In this document: in pieces, positions 17,537 through 24,989 of the stretch
Layout of the letters: every line of letters starts with the position of its first letter
Numbering within the stretch: position 1 is the first letter of the stretch
Assembly (NCBI GenBank): GCA_025997215.1
Contig: BNUH01000028.1
Coordinates: forward strand, 1-34,814
Direction of reading: 5' to 3'
DNA from: Clostridia bacterium
Lineage (GTDB): Bacteria > Bacillota_A > Clostridia > Christensenellales > Aristaeellaceae
DNA: 34,814 nucleotides
Notes under the pieces: model-generated
Databases searched by the model: none
Seen by the model: the letters and a program-made list of their open reading frames with translations, nothing else
What the model was told of the DNA's origin: nothing
Translations under genes and position numbers: made by a program

Positions 17537-18667
17537 CTACGCTTTGCTCGGACGATCCCACACCTGCTGGCGGATCACGCACTCGCCGCCAATGTTCTGG
17601 TAGTATACGGTCAGAATCCTGCTGTCAGACAATTCGACGCTGGCCGGATAGCCCAAGTCGCCCGACAACCCGTCGTCGCTTAACACATAATCCGTATCCC
17701 ACGTTTCGCCATCATCCCAGCTGAACATAGCCCGTATGCCGTACGGCGCTTCGCGATATCCATATACGGATATCAGCAGACCGTCGGAGCAGCGCAGGAT
17801 ATGCGCCGGAGAACCGCCCTTCTTATCCAGCAGCGCGTGCGGACTGGTAAAAGTCCGGCCGCCATCATCCGATTCGCTCTGGTACACGGTAAAGTAACTG
17901 CCGCGAAGCTGCACGCGGATGTGCACCAGAATGCGTCCGCTGGGCAGCTGTATCGTATGCGGCTCACAGCTTTCGAGCATCTCGCCGTCGACGCTAATGT
18001 TGTCGATTTCAGACAAGAATTCGTAGTCGCCGTTTAGATCCAGATGATAGCATGCCAGATGATGCTTCTCATTGGGATCGAATTTGTTATTCGAGCTGAA
18101 TTTTCTGCCCACATATATCAATGTGCCGTCATTCATTCGAGCGGGACCATGAGGCGCGGTTACTGGCACACGACGTATCGGCCCGAATGTGTAGCCGCCA
18201 TCATTGCTGATGCGGTACGTGGAGCCGAGGTATTGATCCTCATTGCCCTGCGCTTCAGCGCAATCCAGATAGGCGTCGATCAGCTTCCTCTTATTTTGCC
18301 ACGCCTCGGCATCAGACCGGGTTCTGTCATTCCAAATATGCTGCTGCTTTAAGGTGTTATTGAATGATGTAACGATCACACTCTTCTCACCGAAGCAGGT
18401 GATACCGCTGTCGCGATCGTCCAGCGGCGTGTCGAATATAACGGCGGGCAGCGTCCAGCTCTTCCCATCATCGTAGCTGTAAGAGATTACGCCCTTTCCA
18501 AAGGGGCAGATGTGATCCAGCCTGAAGCCCGACGTGACCATTGCCAGCGCGCCGTCCGGCAGGCGCGTGACGCTCGGCCAACCAAAGTAATTGAATATAC
18601 TGTGGCTGTTGCTGCAGATGACAGCCGGAGCATCGGTTGCTAGCTTCTTAATCATCGTAAACATCAT
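17537..18667 (-). CDS. Sialidase-superfamily BNR-repeat protein, cytoplasmic
   Basis: About 376 residues with at least four Asp-box motifs: SYDDGKSWTLP, SNDGGYTFGP, SDDGGRTFTSP and SWDDGETWD. These mark turns of a six-bladed beta-propeller as in exo-sialidases and related hydrolases. There is no signal peptide, unlike most secreted sialidases, so it would act on a substrate already imported. AAAGGA lies five bases before the ATG at 18667 and eight before the next ATG (18664); the longer frame to 18700 overlaps the aldolase gene and is less likely. The catalytic Arg triad and Tyr/Glu pair were not assigned, so it might be a lyase or a non-sialidase hydrolase. Confidence 0.82.
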   Translation of the reverse strand: MMFTMIKKLATDAPAVICSNSHSIFNYFGWPSVTRLPDGALAMVTSGFRLDHICPFGKGVISYSYDDGKSWTLPAVIFDTPLDDRDSGITCFGEKSVIVTSFNNTLKQQHIWNDRTRSDAEAWQNKRKLIDAYLDCAEAQGNEDQYLGSTYRISNDGGYTFGPIRRVPVTAPHGPARMNDGTLIYVGRKFSSNNKFDPNEKHHLACYHLDLNGDYEFLSEIDNISVDGEMLESCEPHTIQLPSGRILVHIRVQLRGSYFTVYQSESDDGGRTFTSPHALLDKKGGSPAHILRCSDGLLISVYGYREAPYGIRAMFSWDDGETWDTDYVLSDDGLSGDLGYPASVELSDSRILTVYYQNIGGECVIRQQVWDRPSKA

Positions 18668-18678
18668 GGCATTCCTTT

Positions 18679-19452
18679 CTAGTTCAAGATGCGCTGCCAT
18701 CCGGCGGCGATATTCTTGAAGTATTCCACCAATGACACCACATCCGCACCGATGCTGATAAACCGATACCCCATGTCTATCAGTTCTTGAGCGTTAGCCA
18801 AACTGCCCACAGTACCCGCAAATTTGCCATGCTTGATGGCAGCGTCCGCCACGCGCCTTTTAGCGTCAATGACCCGCGGATCGTCAAATTCGCCGGGAAT
18901 ACCTAAGCTGTGGCTGAAATCCCCAGGCCCGAAGAAGAGCATGTCGATACCGGCTACGGAGGCAATTTCATCCAGTTCGGATAGAGGCTCATAGTCCTCG
19001 ATCTGTACGATAAGCATGCGCTCTTCATTGGCTTGACGCAAGTAATCGCTTAAATCCATCGCGGAAAAGGCGCCGTCGGTGTTTCCTCCATCCAACGGCC
19101 GGCGGCCAATCGGGTGGAAACGCGTCATTCGGACGATATCCCGAGCGTCCTGCGCGCTCATCACATGCGGAACCATGATACCGGTAGCCCCTGACTCCAG
19201 CGGGCGTACATAGCTGCTGTATGCCCCGCGCGCGACACGAACCAGGCTGTCGGAGTCGTCGGCTCGGGCCGCTAGCGCCTGCTGCTCAATCACACCGATG
19301 CCGTTGGGCACATGCTCCATATCCAGCCAGATACAATCAAAACCTGCCTGCGCCGCTATTTCCACCGCGCGTGGGTCGGCGAGATTGATCTTCGTGCACG
19401 TTGCGACACCGCCGCTGCGCAGCTTAGCGAGGGTCCTGCTTGGCTTTATCAT
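18679..19452 (-). CDS. HpcH/HpaI family class II aldolase
   Basis: A roughly 257-residue TIM-barrel aldolase that splits 2-keto-3-deoxy sugar acids or similar compounds into pyruvate and an aldehyde, using a divalent metal. Recognisable segments are FDCIWLDMEHVP, IMVPHVMSAQDARDIVR, the metal glutamate in LIVQIEDYE, and the metal aspartate in FFGPGDFSHSLG. The frame also has an ATG at 19464, but AAAAGG abuts it directly. The ATG at 19452 has AGGA about 11 bases upstream and gives the typical opening MIKPSRTLAKLRSGG, so I prefer it. It is the first gene of the minus-strand sugar operon, about 120 bases after a consensus promoter. Confidence 0.9.
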   Translation of the reverse strand: MIKPSRTLAKLRSGGVATCTKINLADPRAVEIAAQAGFDCIWLDMEHVPNGIGVIEQQALAARADDSDSLVRVARGAYSSYVRPLESGATGIMVPHVMSAQDARDIVRMTRFHPIGRRPLDGGNTDGAFSAMDLSDYLRQANEERMLIVQIEDYEPLSELDEIASVAGIDMLFFGPGDFSHSLGIPGEFDDPRVIDAKRRVADAAIKHGKFAGTVGSLANAQELIDMGYRFISIGADVVSLVEYFKNIAAGWQRILN

Positions 19453-19504
19453 GTGCTTCAACATCCTTTTCTACCGTCTTTCAACCTTGACCAATGCCAA
19501 TTTC

Positions 19505-19533
19505 AGAAAGCACTTTCTTTTTAAACGCTTACG
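19505..19533 (-). promoter_or_regulatory. Two cre-like sites in the aldolase operon leader
   Basis: AGAAAGCACTTTCT (19505-19518) is a 6-2-6 inverted repeat and TTTAAACGCTTACG (19520-19533) follows at once. Each matches the CcpA cre consensus at about 12 of 14 positions by eye. They lie downstream of the -10 box, where CcpA or another LacI-family repressor could block elongation. The arrangement parallels the paired palindromes of the peptide operon. Confidence 0.45.
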
Positions 19534-19540
19534 TGTTATA

Positions 19541-19550
19541 CTATCGATAG
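19541..19550. promoter_or_regulatory. CTATCGATAG palindrome, candidate GntR operator
   Basis: A perfect 10-base palindrome about 30 bases downstream of the -10 box of the aldolase operon, in the divergent region next to the GntR gene. A second weak palindrome, GGCATTAATTGCC (19621-19633), lies upstream of the -35 box. Neither matches the usual FadR-type TnGTnnnACnA pattern well, so the assignment is tentative. Confidence 0.35.
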
Positions 19551-19581
19551 ACCATTAATCGCACAACACTATTTATCCTAC

Positions 19582-19610
19582 ATTATAATCGGGGCTGCGA
19601 GGTTTGTCAA
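19582..19610 (-). promoter_or_regulatory. Consensus promoter of the aldolase/importer operon
   Basis: On the minus strand a perfect TTGACA (19605-19610) and perfect TATAAT (19582-19587) are separated by 17 bases. Such a strong core promoter normally needs repression, which fits the palindromes downstream and the divergent GntR gene. Confidence 0.88.
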
Positions 19611-19698
19611 GGGGCGTTTCGGCATTAATTGCCACTATTTGTTTGTATCACAGAGAACGAGTGAGAAAGCCGTTCCCAGAAAGAGGCGGGTTGTTTAT

Positions 19699-20427
19699 AT
19701 GGAGCAGGGAGTTCTAGCATCGGAGTTGCCGGACAAGAGTGTGGCGTATCTGCTCAGGCGTCGACCGCTGTATGAGCAGGCTATCGAATCTATTGCCAAA
19801 TTTATATCGACTAATGATTTAGCCGTGGGCGACAGCCTTCCGACTGAATATGAATTCGCCGCTATGTTCAGAGTGGGTCGCAATACGATACGGGAAGCGA
19901 TGAAAACGCTGCAGGCCATCGGTATCATTGAGACGGTGCAGAAAAGGGGTACGGTGCTGCGCGGTTTTCATCTCGATGCTGTCAAGCCATTCATGCCCTT
20001 TGCCAATATCGAGCCGGAGAACAACATTCAAGACCGCGTCGCCGCCCGTATCTGGTACGAGTTATCGGTGGTGCCATTTGTGCTGGAGAATGCGGACGAT
20101 GAGATGCTGTCGGCGCTGACGGCCATCGTTGAGGAAAGCGTGGGCCTGGCCAACAGGGATCTGGAACGCTTTCGGGATTGCGACAGGCGATTCCATATCC
20201 GGATGATTGAGAAGCTAGCCAGCCCCGTCGTGAAAGGTATCGGAGACATCATCAACGAGTACTTCTTCATGACTCCAATGCCGCATTGGGAGTATATGCA
20301 GCGGGAGCAAGGCCGCATTATACAAGACCATCGCGACATAATCGATCATATTCAGAAGAAGGATGAGGATGGATTGCGTACGATACTCAAGCGCCACCTT
20401 TCATATAAAATACCAGTGGAGGACTGA
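19699..20427 (+). CDS. GntR family regulator with FCD domain
   Basis: A 242-residue transcription factor. The winged helix (about residues 20-90) shows YEQAIESIAKFI, GDSLPTEYEFAAMFRVGRNT, IREAMKTLQAIGII and QKRGTVL. The C-terminal all-helical FCD domain includes RDCDRRFHIRMIEKL and HRDIIDHI, with histidines that in this family often bind a metal and a sugar-acid effector. The frame opens at a TTG (19639), but the ATG at 19699 preceded by GAGG is far more likely. It is transcribed away from the aldolase operon and is followed after two bases by an oxidoreductase gene. It probably represses both operons until a sugar-acid intermediate appears (inference). Confidence 0.9.
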   Translation: MEQGVLASELPDKSVAYLLRRRPLYEQAIESIAKFISTNDLAVGDSLPTEYEFAAMFRVGRNTIREAMKTLQAIGIIETVQKRGTVLRGFHLDAVKPFMPFANIEPENNIQDRVAARIWYELSVVPFVLENADDEMLSALTAIVEESVGLANRDLERFRDCDRRFHIRMIEKLASPVVKGIGDIINEYFFMTPMPHWEYMQREQGRIIQDHRDIIDHIQKKDEDGLRTILKRHLSYKIPVED

Positions 20428-20429
20428 TC

Positions 20430-21398
20430 ATGCCCGACATGAAACCCTTCCCGCTAAATGATAAGCCCATTCGTCTGGCGATGCTGGGCATGGTGGATGG
20501 AAATGGCCATCCCTATTCCTGGAGCGCTATCATCAACGGCTATCGACGTGAACTAATGAAAGACTGTCCATATCCAGGTATCCTAACATATCTTTTCCGA
20601 GAACCTGCGTCCGCCTTTGGTATCCCCGGCGTACAGGTGACCCATATTTGGACCGACGATCCTGCCGACGCGGAGAAGGTTGCGGCTGCCTCTTGTGTGC
20701 CGGAAGTTTGCGCCCACCCCGAGGATGTCATCGGCAAGGTGGATGCCGTAATAGTGGCGACGGATAAAGGTTTCGAGCATGTTGCTCGCTGCCGCCCCTT
20801 TGTCGAGGCAGGGCTGCCGATATTTGTCGACAAGCCCATGGTCGATAATCTGGAGGACCTGCGCGTGTTCTGTCGATGGGTTGATAAAGGCGCTGTCATT
20901 CTATCGACAAGCTGTATGCGGTATGCGAAGGAATATGCTCCCTACCGACTGTCCACGCATGATCTGGGCAGCTTGCGTTATCTTAATATAACCATGGCTA
21001 AGAGTTGGGAGCGGTATGGCATTCACGCGCTGGAAGCTCTCTATCCCATTGTCGGGCCTGGGTTTGTGGCGGTGCGAAACGTGGGTGAAGTGGGACGGGA
21101 TATCGTCGTGATGGAGCATGAGTGCGGGGCGATGCTATCGGCCGCAGTCATCGGCGATATGAGCGGCGGCTTCGGGCATATGCTGCTGGCCGGAACCGAG
21201 GGCAGCGTTAGCGTGAAGATGAGCGATACCTTCTACTGTTTCCGCGCTCAGTTAGCAGCTTTTGTAAATTACCTGCGCACAGGCGATCGGCCATTTCCAT
21301 TTGATGAGACTGTTGAGTTGATGAAGCTGTTGATTGCCGGCATCATAAGCCGTAAGGAACATGGCCGGCGCATTCTGCTGGATGATCTGACCATATAA
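20430..21398 (+). CDS. Gfo/Idh/MocA family oxidoreductase
   Basis: A 322-residue NAD(P)-dependent sugar oxidoreductase. The N-terminal Rossmann part starts IRLAMLGMVDGNGHPYSW, and the family landmark appears as DAVIVATDKGFEHVARCRPF then AGLPIFVDKPM, which carries the usual EKP-like lysine (here DKP). The C-terminal domain is shorter than in many relatives, ending DETVELMKLLIAGIISRKEHG. The ATG lies two bases after the GntR stop, so the genes are coupled. The partner dehydrogenase follows downstream. The enzyme probably oxidises or epimerises the imported sugar; the exact substrate cannot be told. Confidence 0.88.
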   Translation: MPDMKPFPLNDKPIRLAMLGMVDGNGHPYSWSAIINGYRRELMKDCPYPGILTYLFREPASAFGIPGVQVTHIWTDDPADAEKVAAASCVPEVCAHPEDVIGKVDAVIVATDKGFEHVARCRPFVEAGLPIFVDKPMVDNLEDLRVFCRWVDKGAVILSTSCMRYAKEYAPYRLSTHDLGSLRYLNITMAKSWERYGIHALEALYPIVGPGFVAVRNVGEVGRDIVVMEHECGAMLSAAVIGDMSGGFGHMLLAGTEGSVSVKMSDTFYCFRAQLAAFVNYLRTGDRPFPFDETVELMKLLIAGIISRKEHGRRILLDDLTI

Positions 21399-21425
21399 AT
21401 TGCAATAAATAAGTAGGAGATCAAT

Positions 21426-22208
21426 ATGCGTATACTGGATGCGTTTTCCCTTCGCGGCAAGGTAGCCGTAATAACGGGCGGCAGGGGTATGTATGGCCAT
21501 CAAGCAGCTACAGCGCTGTATGAAGCTGGCGCGAAGCTGTACATCGCCTCACCTTCCATCGATGAGTTAAAGAAAACCGCCGAACAGATGCGCTCTGACG
21601 GCGGTGATGTCACGGCGCATTATGTCGATCTGGGCGATGAAGCGTCGATTTTAGCGTTGAGAGACGATGTTCTCGCTGACGCTGGCCGAGTCGATGTCTT
21701 GGTCAATAACGCCGTGATCCGGCCGATGAGTAGTTACTCTGACCCTGCGGCCCTCTTTCATGAAAGCATGCGCGTCAACGCCACAGGAACCTTTATTATA
21801 TCCAGAGCCTTTGGCGACGAGATGGCTAAGCAAGGCGGCGGTTCCATCATCAACATCGCATCTATGCAGGGTATGATTGCACCCGACGCCACCTTGTATG
21901 AGGGCTTGGACATGAACGGATTTTTACCCGACTATTTTTTCCATAAGGGCGGAATGATTCAATACACGCGCTTTTTAGCCAGTCAATATGGCCCGATGGG
22001 GGTACGCTGCAATGTGGTCTCACCAGGCGGGCTTCGATCTCACAGGACGAACGGGGAGTTTGAGGAACGCTATGGCAAGCGTACCTTGCTGGGCCGGATG
22101 GCAGGTCCCGACGATCTCAAGGGCGTTATCGTTTTCCTGGCGTCGGATGCGTCGGCCTACATCACCGCCGCAAATATCCCCGTGGACGGGGGTTATGTTG
22201 CAAAGTAG
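21426..22208 (+). CDS. Short-chain dehydrogenase/reductase
   Basis: A 260-residue SDR enzyme. The cofactor motif is TGGRGMYG, followed by VNNAVIRP, the catalytic serine in IINIASMQG, and the YxxxK pair in DYFFHKGGM. The C-terminus (FLASDASAYITAANIPVDGG) is standard for classical SDRs. Here GGR replaces the more usual GGxSG motif, a mild variation. GGAG lies before the ATG. It follows the Gfo/Idh gene by 27 bases, and together with that enzyme and the aldolase could oxidise a sugar to a keto acid ready for cleavage (inference). Confidence 0.92.
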   Translation: MRILDAFSLRGKVAVITGGRGMYGHQAATALYEAGAKLYIASPSIDELKKTAEQMRSDGGDVTAHYVDLGDEASILALRDDVLADAGRVDVLVNNAVIRPMSSYSDPAALFHESMRVNATGTFIISRAFGDEMAKQGGGSIINIASMQGMIAPDATLYEGLDMNGFLPDYFFHKGGMIQYTRFLASQYGPMGVRCNVVSPGGLRSHRTNGEFEERYGKRTLLGRMAGPDDLKGVIVFLASDASAYITAANIPVDGGYVAK

Positions 22209-22385
22209 CCGATGATTCTCGCCGCCTGTCGGAAATAAGGAAATGAGGTAATCGCTTGATTTACGATAAATTAGAACACGCAGGCACAAGTATTCCGTGC
22301 CCGCCGGGTTCGCGCCGCGCATTGTTGTCGCTTTTCCCATGCCAGCCCCAACCTTTTTGCTTGAGGCGCAAATTTTTCTAATATA
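22209..22385. other. Intergenic stretch after the SDR gene
   Basis: No gene seen. GGCAC/GTGCC (about 22281-22300) and TTTGC/GCAAA followed by TTTTT (about 22352-22378) could form weak hairpins, the second resembling a poor terminator for the regulator operon. Neither is convincing on its own. Confidence 0.3.
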
Positions 22386-22401
22386 TTTTGTTTTAACAAA
22401 A
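22386..22401. promoter_or_regulatory. Inverted repeat upstream of the sugar locus 2 promoter
   Basis: TTTTGTT-TT-AACAAAA is a perfect 7-2-7 inverted repeat that ends three bases before the -35 box. That position suits an activator or a repressor that hinders polymerase. The regulator is unknown; the AraC-type protein at the end of this operon is one candidate. Confidence 0.45.
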
Positions 22402-22404
22402 CGC

Positions 22405-22433
22405 TTGACAACATCGTTTGGGTGTGGTATACT
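22405..22433 (+). promoter_or_regulatory. Promoter P1 of sugar locus 2
   Basis: TTGACA (22405-22410) and TATACT (22428-22433) with a 17-base spacer. Transcription would start near 22440, giving a leader of about 165 bases before the binding-protein start. Confidence 0.85.
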
Positions 22434-22531
22434 GCACAGGTTGATAGAAAGCAGTTAGAGAAAGCAGCAGGGTCGGATACGCCGAGACGCGCGCTGGCAG
22501 TCCTCCTACAAATTCTCCAACAAATAGCGGC

Positions 22532-22560
22532 TTGTTTTTTTATGGTATTTGCATTATACT
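22532..22560 (+). promoter_or_regulatory. Possible second promoter P2 of sugar locus 2
   Basis: TTGTTT (22532-22537) and TATACT (22555-22560) are also 17 bases apart. The -10 box equals that of P1 while the -35 box is weaker. It lies 45 bases before the start codon and may give basal or alternatively regulated expression. Confidence 0.5.
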
Positions 22561-22604
22561 GGTTGTGGCGTTAGTCACAGGTGGGAATTATGAAAGGGGT
22601 GCAT

Positions 22605-23855
22605 ATGGCAATGAAGCGTTTGCATGGGCTTATTGGGGTTGTTTTGGCCGTCATGATCCTGGCGACACTGGCGGTACCGGCGTTGGCGGAGGGGAAAACG
22701 ATCGTCTACTGGTCGATGTGGGAGTCGGCTGAACCGCAGGGGCAGGTCATCCAGGAGGCCATCAAGGCATATGAAGCTGCGAGCGGCAACAAGGTGGACG
22801 CGCAGTTCAAGGGTCGCACGGGCATCCGGGAGGGATTGCAGCCCGCGCTTGACGCCGGGACTGTGATCGACCTGTTTGACGAGGACATTGACCGCGTCAA
22901 TAAGACATGGGGCGCGTATATCGCGGATCTGGAAGAGTTGGCAGCCGCATCCGGCTATGAGTCGACGGCTATCGCCGGCCTGATCAGCGCTTGCCGTGCG
23001 GTTGCGGACGGGACGCTCAAATCGATCCCGTATCAGCCCAATGTTTTCGCGTATTTCTACAGCCAGGAGATCTTTGACGAGGTGGGTATCTCAGCTCCGC
23101 CCGCCACGTGGCAGGAATTCCTTGACGCATGCGAGCTGATCAAGGCCGCCGGGTATATCCCGATCACGAGCGACGATGCTTACATCATCACGATGTTTGG
23201 TTATCATCTGGCACGGCTGATCGGTGAAGAGGGCGTTCATCGCGTCGTGACGGAAGGTCTGTGGGCTGAGGAACCGGCTGTGCTGGCGGCTGCTCAAGCG
23301 TATGAGGATCTGGCCGCGAAAGGCTACTTCTCCCCGACCATTGGATCCGCCGTTTGGCCGATTAATCAAAATGGTGAGCTTGCGTTAGGCGACGCCGCTA
23401 TGTATCTGAACGGTTCATGGCTGCCTAATGAAGTTAAGGCGATGACAGGGCCGGACTTCGCGTGGGGATGCTTTAGCTATCCGGCGCTAGAAGGCGGCGC
23501 GACCGGCTTGGAAGCGTCTAACTTCGGCGCGCAGGTGTTCGCAATCAACAAGAACAGCGAAGTGAAAGAGGAAGCCTTTGCGCTGATTCAGACGCTGACG
23601 CAGGGCGAGTTTGACCAGAAGCTCTCCATAGAGTCGGTGGGCATACCTGCGGATACGCGAAATACGGAGTGGCCGGCCATGCTCGCAGCGGTGCAGGGGG
23701 TTATGGGGCAGCTGAGCACACGTTATTCTTGGGCAGCGGGCATTGAGGATAACGCCAATATCACCCCGTTCATCAAGGAAAACTTTCAGAAACTGTGCTC
23801 CGGCGCGCTGAATGCCCAAGGATTTGTTGAGGCTATGGAGTCTGCGAGTAACTAA
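22605..23855 (+). CDS. CUT1 sugar ABC importer, binding protein (SBP family 1)
   Basis: A 416-residue extracellular binding protein. Residues 1-28 are a Sec signal (MKRLHGLIGVVLAVMILA, then VPALAEG). The mature part begins KTIVYWSMWES and contains GISAPPATWQEFLDACE, AMYLNGSWLPNEV and FAINKNSEVKEEAFALIQ, all typical of maltose-type binding proteins. ATG at 22605 lies five bases after AAAGGGG; GTG at 22581 and ATG at 22611 are alternatives. It is the first gene of the operon and delivers its sugar to the two permeases downstream. The substrate is unknown. Confidence 0.92.
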   Translation: MAMKRLHGLIGVVLAVMILATLAVPALAEGKTIVYWSMWESAEPQGQVIQEAIKAYEAASGNKVDAQFKGRTGIREGLQPALDAGTVIDLFDEDIDRVNKTWGAYIADLEELAAASGYESTAIAGLISACRAVADGTLKSIPYQPNVFAYFYSQEIFDEVGISAPPATWQEFLDACELIKAAGYIPITSDDAYIITMFGYHLARLIGEEGVHRVVTEGLWAEEPAVLAAAQAYEDLAAKGYFSPTIGSAVWPINQNGELALGDAAMYLNGSWLPNEVKAMTGPDFAWGCFSYPALEGGATGLEASNFGAQVFAINKNSEVKEEAFALIQTLTQGEFDQKLSIESVGIPADTRNTEWPAMLAAVQGVMGQLSTRYSWAAGIEDNANITPFIKENFQKLCSGALNAQGFVEAMESASN

Positions 23856-23899
23856 ATTAGTCGGGCCTACCACGTACTACAACTGGAGTGCTTGCGTCA

Positions 23900-23924
23900 C
23901 GGGGAGAGCAGACCGCCCTCCCCG
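23900..23924 (+). other. Intercistronic stem-loop after the binding-protein gene
   Basis: CGGGGAG and CTCCCCG form a seven-base GC-rich stem around an 11-base loop. No U-run follows, so it is more likely an mRNA-stabilising or attenuating structure than a full terminator. Such hairpins commonly raise binding-protein levels over permeases. Confidence 0.5.
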
Positions 23925-23959
23925 CTTGTGTTCGGAGGATTCAAGGTGGAGGTTCAGGT

Positions 23960-24865
23960 ATGAAGCAAAGCAAGACAATGATCGTGGCGTTCCTGCTTCC
24001 TGCGGTGCTGATCTTCACTGCGATCTTCGTCTATCCCATTGCGCGGACGATCATTATGAGCCTGTATAAGGTGGAGAATGTTACGTCCGGCATGAGTGAA
24101 TGGATCTTCGTGGGGTTTAGCAATTATACCACGCTGATGGGTACGGGGCTGTTTCGCGTCTCGCTGTGGAATCTGTTTCGAATCTGGGCGTTTGGCGGCG
24201 CTGCCGTGATGTGCCTGGCGCTGCTGTTCGCGGTTATACTCAACAGCGGCATACGCGGGCGCAAGATCTTCCGAGCGATCATTTACCTGCCCAACATCGT
24301 CAGCGCGGTGGCGCTGGCTACGATGTGGCTGCAGTACGTCTACAACCCTCGCTTCGGATTGCTGACCGGCGTCTTTTCAAAAATAGGGCTGGATGGACTG
24401 GCGGCGATTCAATGGACGGAGGCGGGCAATAAATTCTGGGCCTTGTTGGGCGCGTACTGTTTCGGCATGGTGGGATACCACATGCTGATATTCTCCAGCG
24501 GCATCGAGAAGATACCGGCGGAATACTTCGAAGCCGCCTCCATAGACGGCGCGTCGGCGCTATCCACATTTCGGCATGTGACAATGCCCATGCTGCGGGA
24601 TGTGCTGCGTACAAATCTGACGATGTGGTCAATCACGTCGGTTGGGTTTTTCGTCTGGTCGCAGTTGTTTTCAACGGTGACGACGGATACGACGACGATC
24701 ACACCCATGGTCTATATGTACATTCAGGTATTCGGCGCGGGAAATACCATCACGGAGCGCAACGCCGGGTTAGGCGCGGCTGTCGGGGTGCTGCTGGGCG
24801 CTTGCGTCGCGGTGGCGTTTGTGCTTATCAACCGTGTCGTGCGGTCCAGCGATTTGGAGCTTTAG
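23960..24865 (+). CDS. CUT1 sugar ABC importer permease (MalF/UgpA type)
   Basis: A 301-residue permease beginning MKQSKTMIVAFLLPAVLIF and with about six membrane helices. The EAA coupling loop reads AEYFEAASIDGASALSTFRH, with VTMPMLRDVL after it. The frame is open upstream to 23888, but the ATG at 23960 has GGTGGAGG seven bases before it and gives the family N-terminus. Its stop codon begins the stem of a hairpin that separates it from the second permease gene. It forms the channel together with that permease. Confidence 0.92.
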   Translation: MKQSKTMIVAFLLPAVLIFTAIFVYPIARTIIMSLYKVENVTSGMSEWIFVGFSNYTTLMGTGLFRVSLWNLFRIWAFGGAAVMCLALLFAVILNSGIRGRKIFRAIIYLPNIVSAVALATMWLQYVYNPRFGLLTGVFSKIGLDGLAAIQWTEAGNKFWALLGAYCFGMVGYHMLIFSSGIEKIPAEYFEAASIDGASALSTFRHVTMPMLRDVLRTNLTMWSITSVGFFVWSQLFSTVTTDTTTITPMVYMYIQVFGAGNTITERNAGLGAAVGVLLGACVAVAFVLINRVVRSSDLEL

Positions 24866-24925
24866 GTAACCGAAGATTTATCATCGGTTACCGTGGGGGC
24901 GTGGGGGGGCGGTGTCGCCCCCCAC
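24865..24925 (+). other. Two strong stem-loops between permease genes
   Basis: The first stem-loop, GGTAACCGA/TCGGTTACC (24865-24892), has a nine-base stem and begins on the last base of the upstream stop codon. The second (24901-24925) pairs GTGGGGGGGCG with CGCCCCCCAC around GTGT, with one unpaired G. No U-tract follows either. They may protect or process the mRNA or slow polymerase. The G-run could also form other structures. Confidence 0.6.
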
Positions 24926-24989
24926 ATCAAATCAGGAGATGTCTCTTACCATGGAGTGATTATGCATCGATAACTTGGGGGGGAACGTG

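Noticed and set aside
866..22376. TTGAGGCGCAAATT found both near 882 and near 22362 as a dispersed repeat
   Set aside because: Only 14 bases match, and a few such pairs are expected by chance in 35 kb. The contexts are otherwise unrelated.
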